DNA from: Mycolicibacterium cosmeticum
Lineage (GTDB): Bacteria > Actinomycetota > Actinomycetes > Mycobacteriales > Mycobacteriaceae
Direction of reading: 5' to 3'
Assembly (NCBI RefSeq): GCF_000613185.1
Contig: NZ_CCBB010000001.1
Location: forward strand, 2,790,001 to 2,854,000
Length of the DNA stretch: 64,000 bases
The notes under the pieces are model-generated. The model worked only from the letters and a program-made list of their open reading frames with translations, searched no databases and was not told the DNA's origin. Position 1 is the first letter of the stretch; every line of letters begins with the position of its first letter. Made by a program: the position numbers and the translations under genes. Below, piece by piece: positions 28,917-36,958 of the stretch.

Positions 28917-28945
28917 TAAAATCTGACATCGATGTCAGGTTCAAG
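28917..28945 (-). promoter_or_regulatory. MerR-type promoter/operator of the SDR gene
   Basis: On the minus strand TTGAAC is followed by a perfect 16-bp palindrome (arms CTGACATC and GATGTCAG, 28923-28938), then TTTTAGGCT. The gap between the TTGAAC -35 and a TAGGCT -10 is about 20 bp, longer than the usual 17. MerR-family activators act by twisting just such over-long promoters. It lies between the SDR gene and the merR gene. Confidence 0.75.
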
Positions 28946-28992
28946 GCGCCGGCGCGGTGATGTAGCGCACACTCGTTCGCGGCGGAGTGAAC

Positions 28993-29370
28993 ATGAAGAT
29001 CGGTGAGCTCGCCCGCATCACCGGCGCCAGCGTGCGGTCACTGCGTTACTACGAGCAAAGGCAGCTGCTGTCGTCTCAGCGCACCGCCGGTGGTCAGCGT
29101 ATTTACGATCAGGACGCGGTGGAGCGGGTCATCCTCATCAAAGAACTGTTCGCAGCCGGCGTCAGCAGTGATGTGGTAGTGCAGTTGCTGCCGTGCATCC
29201 ATTCAGGCACGGCAACACCGGCGATGGTGGAACGGCTGGCACATGAACGTGCGCGAATCAACACCGAAGTGCGCCGGCTGGCCGCCACCCGTGACCGCCT
29301 CGACCAGCTGATCGTCACGACACGAGCCGCCATCCCGCCCGCGGGCGCTCGAGCAACTTCGGCCCCGTAA
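28993..29370 (+). CDS. MerR family transcriptional regulator
   Basis: A 125-residue MerR protein. The winged helix is IGELARITGASVRSLRYYEQRQLL, followed by GGQRIYDQDAVERVILIKELFAAGV and a long dimerisation helix (PAMVERLAHERARINTEVRRLAATRDRLDQLI). There is no metal-binding Cys cluster, so it senses an organic or redox signal. The ATG at 28993 has GGAG five bases upstream; a GTG two codons earlier is less likely. It probably activates the divergent SDR gene. Confidence 0.88.
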   Translation: MKIGELARITGASVRSLRYYEQRQLLSSQRTAGGQRIYDQDAVERVILIKELFAAGVSSDVVVQLLPCIHSGTATPAMVERLAHERARINTEVRRLAATRDRLDQLIVTTRAAIPPAGARATSAP

Positions 29371-29433
29371 AACGTTCTCCGCAGGTGATTCTTGGGATAT
29401 AGGTACTTCTCCGCTGGGTTGATACGCCACGGG

Positions 29434-29655
29434 TCAGACCGGCTTACGGGCGGAGGCAACCGCAGCGACGACGAACGCGTCACGGACGGGATTAGCCACA
29501 GCGGCCTCCCACATCAGCGTGACCCCACCAGGTGGGATGTCCACGATGGGCAAGACGCACACGTCGGGCCGCCGGTAGAACGCCGTTGCCGATCGCGGCA
29601 GGATCGCGACGCCCTCGTCCGCGACGACGCGCTCGAGCTTCCCTCCATGGAGGTC
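29434..29655 (-). pseudogene. C-terminal remnant of a LysR family regulator
   Basis: Reading the minus strand to the TGA at 29434 gives a LysR effector-domain tail (KLERVVADEGVAILPRSATA, then DVCVLPIVDIPPGGVTLMWE and a final VAAVASARKPV). The DNA-binding domain and most of the sensor domain are absent; upstream the frame passes into unrelated sequence. It is a truncated leftover between the MerR gene and the EcsC gene and marks a recombination scar. Confidence 0.7.
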
Positions 29656-29698
29656 GCGGGGCGGGCGTGACGCGCCGCGCTCAGGCGACTTTGAGCAG

Positions 29699-30301
29699 CT
29701 ATGTGCCAGTGTCCGCCCTGTTCAAGGCGTCTGCGGAATCGAACATGATTTTGGCGGTCTTTATCACTCCACGAGCCATAATCAGGTTGCCGCCAGCCCC
29801 GATCGCGAACCCTACCCCGAACGGTGCCAATTTCCCGATGGCGATGATGCCCCGTTTTGTACCGTACTTGGTGATGAAGTGGGCTCCCAGAACCTTGTTG
29901 ATCGACCGGATTGTGGAAAGCGGCACCGCGTTCGTCACGATCTTTCCGAGGTGAGGTCCTGTTCGGCTCGCCGCATTGGTGAAGAACGTTGATCCACCGC
30001 CGCCAGCCAGAACCATGAGCACGAGCGCCCGCTGGTGCTCAAAATCCTCCACTTTGACACCGCGAAGCTCAGCTGCGCTGAGTACGTAAGCGGCGGCAGC
30101 GGCTAGGAACCAAGGGGTATCGCCTGCGGCCGCAACAAGTCCCGTAGCAGTGCCGACACCCGGTGCCGCGGCCATCGCTCCTGTCGCAGCGCCCGTCGTA
30201 GTCACAGCAGACGTAAAGGTCGTATCGACCTTTTTCAAGAGCTGCTCGTCGGACAGCTGCGGATGCTTGGACCGCAGCGCCTCTACGCGCTGACGCGCCA
30301 A
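29699..30301 (-). CDS. EcsC family protein
   Basis: An EcsC-like helical protein. It has the Gly/Ala-rich core (TTTGAATGAMAAAPGVGTATGLVAAAGDTPWFLAAAAAYVLSAAE), a KVEDFEHQRALVLMVLAGGG stretch and the late GKLAPFGVGFAIGAGGNLIMARGVIKTAK segment. The TTG at 30301 is the first usual start, but family-like sequence (SNKLLQALDKSIETAGK) extends upstream in frame with no ATG, GTG or TTG. A GGGGG run lies five bases before an ATA codon (30365-30367). The frame is open up to the hsdR stop, so initiation at ATA or readthrough from hsdR is possible. Confidence 0.7.
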   Translation of the reverse strand: MARQRVEALRSKHPQLSDEQLLKKVDTTFTSAVTTTGAATGAMAAAPGVGTATGLVAAAGDTPWFLAAAAAYVLSAAELRGVKVEDFEHQRALVLMVLAGGGGSTFFTNAASRTGPHLGKIVTNAVPLSTIRSINKVLGAHFITKYGTKRGIIAIGKLAPFGVGFAIGAGGNLIMARGVIKTAKIMFDSADALNRADTGT

Positions 30302-30388
30302 CTTGCCTGCCGTCTCGATCGACTTGTCGAGAGCCTGAAGAAGTTTGTTCGAATCCGGTTCATTTATCTGGTCCCCCTGTTGGCCTTG

Positions 30389-33300
30389 TCACGCAGCGCC
30401 GTCTTTCGGAGCGGCATTGTCCCGCACGGTGTTCAGGATGGCCACGATGTTCTCCACATCCGCCTCGCCGAACATGTCGTCGGGCCCCGTGGGCGCGTGG
30501 TCGATGTAGGGCGACTCATAGAGCCGCACAGGTTCCATGAACCCGTTCGCGGTCAGTTCGGTGATGATGAGGTTCACGAAGCGGATCTGGTCGGCATTGA
30601 ACTTCGTGCCGTCCAGGTATGTGCCGAAAGCTTCGGCGGCGGCCTCGCGGTCCAGACCGACCAGCGACCGCACGAACAACCCCAGGCCATGCGACTGCTC
30701 CTTAGCCAGCTCGATATCCGCTGGCTCCCCCGTCCCGCTCTCGATGAGCATCTGCTCCAACGAGGTGAGATCAGCGGGGGTCAACGGCTTATTACGTCGT
30801 AACCGTTGCAGCGCAACGTGATCCTGGTGCTGTCTGAGATAAGCGCGGGCCTTGGCTTGGAAGCGTTCCCAGTTGGTGCCGGGCGTGATCCCCGGGAGAT
30901 CAACGAGGGTGGCTTCGCTGAGTTCGTCGGCGAAGTCGGTATAGACCTGGTTCCGTTTCGCCTTCTCTAGGAAGCGGAGCAGACCGCGCAGCTTGCGCCG
31001 TACTGATTCGAGCATCGGCAGAGTGACGTCAATCCACCACTCATCCCCGCCGACCTCTTCGAGAAGCGCCTCTTGTGCCTTCACCGACGGGATCGCGGTC
31101 TGGCTCAGCAGGCCAGTCGCGATGTTCTGGATCTGTTCGCGTAGCCGTTCGGCCGCGACAGCGTCGCCCTCGAGTTGGGCAAGTTGACGACGCAGCACGA
31201 GCATGTCGAAGCGCTTGGCGTCCTCGTCGTCGTCTTTGTGGGCTGACGGCAGCCCGGCGAGGTGTTCAGCGACGTCGCCGGCGACCTCGGGCGTCAACGA
31301 CGTCCAGGCCGGCCATTGCGAGTACTGCTCGACCAGCCTGCGGTGGGGTCGAACCAGGAAGTTGTCCAGGTTCATCCCCGTGACGGCACGATGGAGCGAC
31401 CACGCGACATCGACCCGTAACCCTCGTTCGGTCTCGGTGCCCTGCCCCTCTTCGGGTTCCGGTTCCGAGGCCGGCCAGGCGTGGTCGATGGCGGTGATCA
31501 GCCCGAGGCGCGTTTCGAACAGCCGCTGGTTCAATGACTTCTGGAACGAGCCCTCGGAGCCGGGCAGGTCCTGGCTGAAGAATTCGAGGTTGCCGCAGAA
31601 GTCGAAGACGTAGAAGTTCTGCTTGTCCTTGCCGGGGCCGAAGAGGTCGGGACGGAGGCGGGTGCCGCGGCCGATCATCTGCCAGAACTTGGTCTTGGAC
31701 CGGACGAGCTTGAAAAATACGAGGTTGACCACATCGGGAACGTCGATGCCGGTGTCGAGCATGTCGACGGATATAGCGATGTGTGGCGCCTTATCGGTGA
31801 CAGAGAAGTCGTCGATCAACGACTGGGCATACGCAGTGCTGTGGGTGATCACGCGGGCGAATGTTCCGGCGTATTGCGGATATTGGGCGTCGAAGCGTCG
31901 CGCGATGAACTCAGCGTGCGCTTGGTTCTTGGCGAAAACGATGGTTTTGCCGAGCCGGTCACCTTCGGCGACGCGGTGTCCCTTGCTCATCAGTTCGGCG
32001 AGCACCTTGTCCGCGGTGTCCTCGTTGAACAGGAACCTGTTGATCTCCTCGGAGCTCACCTCGTCAGGTGGATCTTCGTCGCCCCAGTCCAAGGCGTCCC
32101 AGTCGTCCTTCTCCTCTTCGGAGAGGTCGGCGTAGCGGATACCTTGGCGCAGGAACTTGGTGCCGACGGAGATCCCAACCGCAGGAACCAAGAACCCTTC
32201 TTTGACGGCATCGTCGAGGCTATAGGCGTCAGTGGGCACGCCGTCTTCGAGGTTGAACAGTCGGTAGGTGTTGTGGTCGACCTCGTCTTTAGGGGTGGCG
32301 GTCAGGCCGACCAGGAGTGAGTCGTACCAGTCGAAGATGGCTCGGTACTTTTGATAGACGGAGCGGTGGGCTTCATCGATGACGACGAGGTCGAAGTAGC
32401 CGGGTCCGAATTTCCTGATGCCGGAGTCGGTGTCGTTGATGAGGTTCATTATCGTCGGGTAGGTGCACACGTACACCCGACCGTCGGTGATCTTCTCGGT
32501 CACCAGATTCACGGTGGTGGCATCGGGCAGGTGCGCCTTGAATGCGTTGGCGGCCTGGGTGACCAGCGCGGTGCGGTCGGCCAGGAACAGCACCCGTTTG
32601 ACCCAGTTGGCCTCCATCAGCTGCTTGACCAGAGCGATGACGGTGCGGGTCTTTCCCGACCCGGTGGCCATAACCAATAGGGCTTCGCGTTCCTTAGCGG
32701 TGAATGCGTCGTCGATAGCGCGGATCGCACGGTGTTGATAGTGCCGTTCCACGATGGCCGAGTCGATCGGCATGTCGGTCAACGGCTTGCGGGTGTCGCG
32801 ACGCTGGATTAGGAGCTCCAGCTCATCCTTGGTGTAGAAACCCTGGATCTCCCGCGGAGGGTAGCCGCCGGTGTCATCCCAGATCCAGTGCTCGAAACCG
32901 TTGGTGTAGAAGATGACCGGCCGACGCCCTGTCATCTTCTCCAGGCAGGCCGCGTACAGCTTGGCCTGCTGCTGGCCGACCTGCGGGCTCTTGGTCGTCC
33001 GTTTGGCCTCCACGATCGCCAACGGGAGACCGTCTGCACCCCACAGAACGTAGTCGACGAATCCCTTGCCGTCGCCATTGGGCATGCCGGTTACCAGGTA
33101 TTCACGATCCTTGGTATCGGTCAGGGGCCAGCCCGCTTCGGCGAGCATGACGTCAATGAACCGGTCACGAGTGTCAGCCTCGTTGTAGTCCCGGTCGTCG
33201 GTCTGCTGGTTGGCGGCCTGGGCCTTCCTGACAGCCTCGCGCAATGCGGCGATCTCGGTGGCCTGCGCAGCGGCAAGTTCGTCCTTCTCGGCCAGCGCCT

Positions 33301-33802
33301 TGGCGTGGGCTTCATCCTGAGCGGCGAACTTCGCCGCGAGCTGGGCGACTTCTTGCCGAGACAGCGGCGACGCTTTGGCGGCGATCTTCGGATCGAACGC
33401 GGCCCTCATCGGAACTGCCTGCGGCTGAGTCGAATACCGGAATGCCGCCCACAGCATCACGTGGTGCAGTTCGCGCAACACATCCAACGCGGCCCGCGCC
33501 GGGATGGGCTGCGAATCGTGGACAGCGGTGTTGCCGAGCTTGCGGATCAGGTTCAGCTTGGTAGCGATCCCGACGCCGACTTTCGACTTGAACTTCGGAT
33601 CGTTGATCTTGGCGGCCAGGTCGTTCTTGTACGGAACCGGCAGCGCCAGAACGTCGTACAAATAGTCGACCAACAACTCGGCTGTCCGACGGCTGTAGAA
33701 ACACGCTGAACGTGGGTCGCTGGTAGCGTAGCTCTCCGCGCGAGCGCAGTCGGCGTGCATCTCTGGCCAGCCGACGGTCTGCAGGAAGGCGAAGTTCGAC
33801 AT
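30389..33802 (-). CDS. hsdR: Type I restriction enzyme R subunit
   Basis: An 1137-residue HsdR. An N-terminal DUF4145 region (about 1-120) and coiled segment are followed by the PD-(D/E)xK nuclease (FVDYVLWGADGLPLAIVEAKRT) and superfamily 2 motor motifs: Walker A ATGSGKTRT, DEAH in VVIDEAHRS, GLTATP and QMIGRGTRLRPD. The C-terminal helical domain binds the methylase complex. It translocates and cuts unmodified DNA together with HsdM and HsdS. It is the third gene of hsdM-hsdS-hsdR, 7 bp after hsdS. Its TGA is followed in frame by the EcsC gene. Confidence 0.95.
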   Translation of the reverse strand: MSNFAFLQTVGWPEMHADCARAESYATSDPRSACFYSRRTAELLVDYLYDVLALPVPYKNDLAAKINDPKFKSKVGVGIATKLNLIRKLGNTAVHDSQPIPARAALDVLRELHHVMLWAAFRYSTQPQAVPMRAAFDPKIAAKASPLSRQEVAQLAAKFAAQDEAHAKALAEKDELAAAQATEIAALREAVRKAQAANQQTDDRDYNEADTRDRFIDVMLAEAGWPLTDTKDREYLVTGMPNGDGKGFVDYVLWGADGLPLAIVEAKRTTKSPQVGQQQAKLYAACLEKMTGRRPVIFYTNGFEHWIWDDTGGYPPREIQGFYTKDELELLIQRRDTRKPLTDMPIDSAIVERHYQHRAIRAIDDAFTAKEREALLVMATGSGKTRTVIALVKQLMEANWVKRVLFLADRTALVTQAANAFKAHLPDATTVNLVTEKITDGRVYVCTYPTIMNLINDTDSGIRKFGPGYFDLVVIDEAHRSVYQKYRAIFDWYDSLLVGLTATPKDEVDHNTYRLFNLEDGVPTDAYSLDDAVKEGFLVPAVGISVGTKFLRQGIRYADLSEEEKDDWDALDWGDEDPPDEVSSEEINRFLFNEDTADKVLAELMSKGHRVAEGDRLGKTIVFAKNQAHAEFIARRFDAQYPQYAGTFARVITHSTAYAQSLIDDFSVTDKAPHIAISVDMLDTGIDVPDVVNLVFFKLVRSKTKFWQMIGRGTRLRPDLFGPGKDKQNFYVFDFCGNLEFFSQDLPGSEGSFQKSLNQRLFETRLGLITAIDHAWPASEPEPEEGQGTETERGLRVDVAWSLHRAVTGMNLDNFLVRPHRRLVEQYSQWPAWTSLTPEVAGDVAEHLAGLPSAHKDDDEDAKRFDMLVLRRQLAQLEGDAVAAERLREQIQNIATGLLSQTAIPSVKAQEALLEEVGGDEWWIDVTLPMLESVRRKLRGLLRFLEKAKRNQVYTDFADELSEATLVDLPGITPGTNWERFQAKARAYLRQHQDHVALQRLRRNKPLTPADLTSLEQMLIESGTGEPADIELAKEQSHGLGLFVRSLVGLDREAAAEAFGTYLDGTKFNADQIRFVNLIITELTANGFMEPVRLYESPYIDHAPTGPDDMFGEADVENIVAILNTVRDNAAPKDGAA

Positions 33803-33809
33803 ACCTGCC

Positions 33810-34946
33810 TCAGAGGTGACCGGAAAAGGCGCGGGATTGGAGGGACGTCAGAAGCTCCGCCAGATATGCGCTCCGTGAGCGCAAGAGGCGACCATGCTGA
33901 TGTATCGAAGTCAGTCTGTGCTCAAACTCATCCTGGTCACGCAACGTCGCCAGCGGAAACTCCAACGGCGCTAAGTCGCGCTTGTTCAGTTGTGGCACAG
34001 TGCTTCCGCTCGTAAGCGAGGCCAGGTCGAACCGCTTAAACCAATAGAGCAGGAAGCTCGTTCGCAGCCTGCCATCGAGCGGAGCAACACCCATCAAGTT
34101 TGGGTCGAGGATCGTCGGCCGTGTAGCTCTTCGCTTTTTATTGGTCGATATTGCTCCCCCCCGCTTCGGGAGGATCACAGCTCCCGGAGGGCAGGTCGAT
34201 GCTTTCGGCCCCGTGTCCCGTGACCATAGCGCGCAGGACGCAACTTCCTCCTCGTTACCCGGCAAATTCATATCTGAGACCTTCATTAAAAAGGCCCCGT
34301 CTGATTGCCCAGTAAACGGTATCCCGTCCGGAAGGGTCGTCCCTCCGTAGAACTGTGCGATATCACCTAGTTGAACCGTATTAGTCACTCCGCCGACGAT
34401 CTCGTCAAAGACGGCGTTCGCGAAGTCGTCCACAAGTCGCGCCGCCTCCTCCTGCCGAGTATTTAGCAGTTCAATCCGGTGAAGAATGGCAGCGATGCGG
34501 CGCTGATCGTCGAGTGCTGGAAGTGGAACATCTAGCGCACGAAATACCGTACTCGGAAGTGATCTGCGGCGTGCGGTGCTCCCTCGGAGCTTTCCCTTGT
34601 AGTACGCCATCGCCCGTGGTGAGCGAAGGTAGCGCCGGAGGTACTCAACGTCTGCCGTCCTCGAGTCTTTAAGATCCCAGATTCCATAGGCAGGGCTCAC
34701 GATTGCTTCGGGGTAAAGCGTTTGAAAGTCGAGAACACCTTCGTCGATAGGAAATCCGACCACCAGTTGTCCTCGCCGCACTACCTTGTAGTCAGAGGTG
34801 TCACTGCTCGCTACGCGCTTCTTAAACTTGGTGGATTGATCGACTAGGCCAGACCGCATGGTGATCGATAGAACGGGCAGCTCGTCACAGCCCGCCCTTC
34901 GAACATTCGCAGGGGCGATCAGGTCTCCCAAGGTCACTTCGTTCAT
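33810..34946 (-). CDS. hsdS: Type I restriction-modification specificity subunit S
   Basis: A 378-residue HsdS with two target-recognition domains separated by conserved helical regions. The first ends with DVPLPALDDQRRIAAILHRIELLNTRQEEA. The second begins with VQLGDIAQFYGGTTL and ends with LEFPLATLRDQDEFEHRL. These domains choose the two half-sites of the bipartite target; the target cannot be read from sequence. It overlaps hsdM by 4 bp. No second hsdS or inverted repeats suggesting shuffling are seen. GC is lower than in the flanking genes. Confidence 0.93.
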   Translation of the reverse strand: MNEVTLGDLIAPANVRRAGCDELPVLSITMRSGLVDQSTKFKKRVASSDTSDYKVVRRGQLVVGFPIDEGVLDFQTLYPEAIVSPAYGIWDLKDSRTADVEYLRRYLRSPRAMAYYKGKLRGSTARRRSLPSTVFRALDVPLPALDDQRRIAAILHRIELLNTRQEEAARLVDDFANAVFDEIVGGVTNTVQLGDIAQFYGGTTLPDGIPFTGQSDGAFLMKVSDMNLPGNEEEVASCALWSRDTGPKASTCPPGAVILPKRGGAISTNKKRRATRPTILDPNLMGVAPLDGRLRTSFLLYWFKRFDLASLTSGSTVPQLNKRDLAPLEFPLATLRDQDEFEHRLTSIHQHGRLLRSRSAYLAELLTSLQSRAFSGHL

Positions 34947-36397
34947 GACAGCATCGCTTTCAAATCTGCAATGCCAGAGGTGATTTCACCATCAAGCGAC
35001 TCGAGCTCCGCAATGATCTCCAGCGGGTCTCGGTGGCACTTGTCATCGTGAACGATCTCTCGGTACCGGTTCAGCGACAGATCGAACCCCTGCGCAACGA
35101 TATCCTCCTTCGGTACAACGAAGGACTGTTCAGTGCGCAAACGACTACGCTCAGAGCTGTTCCGCTCAGCCCACCGAGCCAGTACCTCGGGAAGGTCGGT
35201 TTCCCCTATTGGGGTTCGCTTGTCGTCCAGCGAGAATCCGTCGGCTGTCACGTCATAGAACCAAACAGTGTCAGTACCACCCGAGTTGGTCTTGGTGAAC
35301 AACAAGATCGCAGTAGACACACCCGCGTAAGGCTTGAATACACCCGAGGGTAGCTTCACGATCCCGTCGAGCTTCTGATCTTCCACCAATGTACGACGAA
35401 GATCCTTGTGCGCCTTGGATGATCCAAACAACACACCGTCAGGAACGATCACAGCAGCCCGACCACCTGGCTTGAGTATCTTGAGGAACAGCGCTACGAA
35501 TAGCAGCTCGGTCTTCTTGGTCTTGACAACCCGTTGGAGATCTTTGGACGTCGACTCGTAGTCCAGCGAGCCAGCGAACGGCGGGTTAGCCAGGATCAGC
35601 GTGTACTTCTCAGCGTCCTCACTCGCACCCTCCGACAGCGAGTCCCGGTAGCGGATATCAGGGCTTTCGATGCCATGCATCAGCATATTCATGCTGGCGA
35701 TCCGGAGCATTGTGTTGTCGAAGTCGTATCCATGAAACATACTGGAGTGGAAGTGCTTACGTTGCGTAGCATCGGTGAGCACCGATGGGTAATGCTCACG
35801 GATGTACTCCGACGCCGCCACCAGAAAGCCCGCAGTGCCGGAAGCGGGATCGCAGATTTCATCCTTCGGCTTCGGCGCCATCATGTCGACCATCAGCTTG
35901 ATGATGTGGCGAGGCGTGCGGAATTGACCATTGACGCCGGCGCTCGCGATTTTGGACAACAGGTACTCGTAGAGATCGCCGTTGGTGTCGCGGTCGTTCA
36001 TCGGGATGTCGTCGAGCAGGTCCACAACTCGCGAGAGCAGCTGCGGGGTCGGAATCGTGAACCGGGCATCCTTCATGTGCTCGCCATAGGTCGAGCCGTC
36101 GCCACCGAGGGTCCGCAGGAACGGGAAGACCTTTTCCCCGACCGTCGCGAACATGACAGCAGGCTCCTGATTCTTGAAACGCGACCACCGGAGCTCTTGC
36201 TGGTCTGAACCGAAACGGAGCTCACCGGCTGCGCCGAGGCGAACTTTGCGCTCCTCCAGAGTCTCCAGGTCGTCGAGGCGTCGGATGAACAGCAGGTAGG
36301 TGATCTGCTCGATCACCTCCAGCGGGTTGGAGATGCCGCCGGACCAGAACGCGTCCCAGACCCGGTCCACTTTGCTCTTCAACTCACCGGTGATCAC
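34943..36397 (-). CDS. hsdM: Type I restriction-modification methyltransferase M subunit
   Basis: A 484-residue HsdM, an adenine-N6 methyltransferase. The N-terminal HsdM_N domain (VDRVWDAFWSGGISNPLEVIEQITYLLFIRRLDD) is followed by the SAM motif DPASGTAGFLVAA and the catalytic motif IV ANPPF. It forms M2S with HsdS for methylation and R2M2S for restriction. It is the first gene of the operon. Upstream, on the minus strand, an AT-rich TATATAC element near 36440 may be the -10. Confidence 0.95.
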   Translation of the reverse strand: MITGELKSKVDRVWDAFWSGGISNPLEVIEQITYLLFIRRLDDLETLEERKVRLGAAGELRFGSDQQELRWSRFKNQEPAVMFATVGEKVFPFLRTLGGDGSTYGEHMKDARFTIPTPQLLSRVVDLLDDIPMNDRDTNGDLYEYLLSKIASAGVNGQFRTPRHIIKLMVDMMAPKPKDEICDPASGTAGFLVAASEYIREHYPSVLTDATQRKHFHSSMFHGYDFDNTMLRIASMNMLMHGIESPDIRYRDSLSEGASEDAEKYTLILANPPFAGSLDYESTSKDLQRVVKTKKTELLFVALFLKILKPGGRAAVIVPDGVLFGSSKAHKDLRRTLVEDQKLDGIVKLPSGVFKPYAGVSTAILLFTKTNSGGTDTVWFYDVTADGFSLDDKRTPIGETDLPEVLARWAERNSSERSRLRTEQSFVVPKEDIVAQGFDLSLNRYREIVHDDKCHRDPLEIIAELESLDGEITSGIADLKAMLS

Positions 36398-36599
36398 GGC
36401 GGAAGCCCCCTCAACTCATCGTCCTGAACTGAACGGAACTGTATATAGGACCCGGCCGACAGGTGATGCACAACGCTGAGGATCGACCCCGCAGATTGGG
36501 AGGCTCCGCGACAACTGGCCATCCAGATGGGGACCTAGAACTCGAAATCCCGCGCCCTGCCGCCGGGCGGTTCACTCAGGCCGTCCCCACCAAACACAA

Positions 36600-36629
36600 A
36601 GGCCACGAACTCCGGAGAGTCCGTGGCCT
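36600..36629 (-). terminator. Rho-independent-type terminator after tRNA-Leu
   Basis: Arms AGGCCACG and CGTGGCCT with an inner ACTC/GAGT pair form a long hairpin. On the minus strand it is followed by TTTGTGTTT. It lies about 28 bp beyond the 3' end of tRNA-Leu and before hsdM, so it ends the tRNA transcript. Confidence 0.75.
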
Positions 36630-36656
36630 CATGCCTGCAGTTCGTAGAACCGCTCG

Positions 36657-36742
36657 TGGTGGGCGAAGGGGGACTTGAACCCCCACGTCCCGAAGGACAC
36701 TGGCACCTGAAGCCAGCGCGTCTGCCATTCCGCCACTCGCCC
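36657..36742 (-). tRNA. tRNA-Leu(CAG)
   Basis: A complete type II tRNA of 86 nt including an encoded CCA. The acceptor GGGCGAG pairs with TTCGCCC; the anticodon loop TTCAGGT gives CAG. A long variable arm (GTGTCCTTCGGGAC) and T-arm GGGGG-TTCAAGT-CCCCC follow. This is the tRNA-Leu that normally stands upstream of fhaA in mycobacteria. The restriction-modification operon lies at its 3' side. Confidence 0.96.
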
Positions 36743-36958
36743 GAATGACCGCGCAACCGTATCACCACAGCCCCACCGGACCCAAACCGCCAGATCGGAA
36801 TCAAGATCACGCGTCCTGACCTGCCGCTACCCGATTCTCAGAGTTCTGTTGGTCACGCATCCCAGCAGTGGGCCGATAACATGCGTGTGAGCAGTGTGGC
36901 CACAGCGACACGCGAACACGCGGGGGCACGGCACGACGACAACAGAAGGGGCGGTGAG

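Noticed and set aside
33810..34946. Phase-variable hsdS
   Set aside because: No second specificity gene, no inverted repeats within the domains and no long simple repeats were seen.
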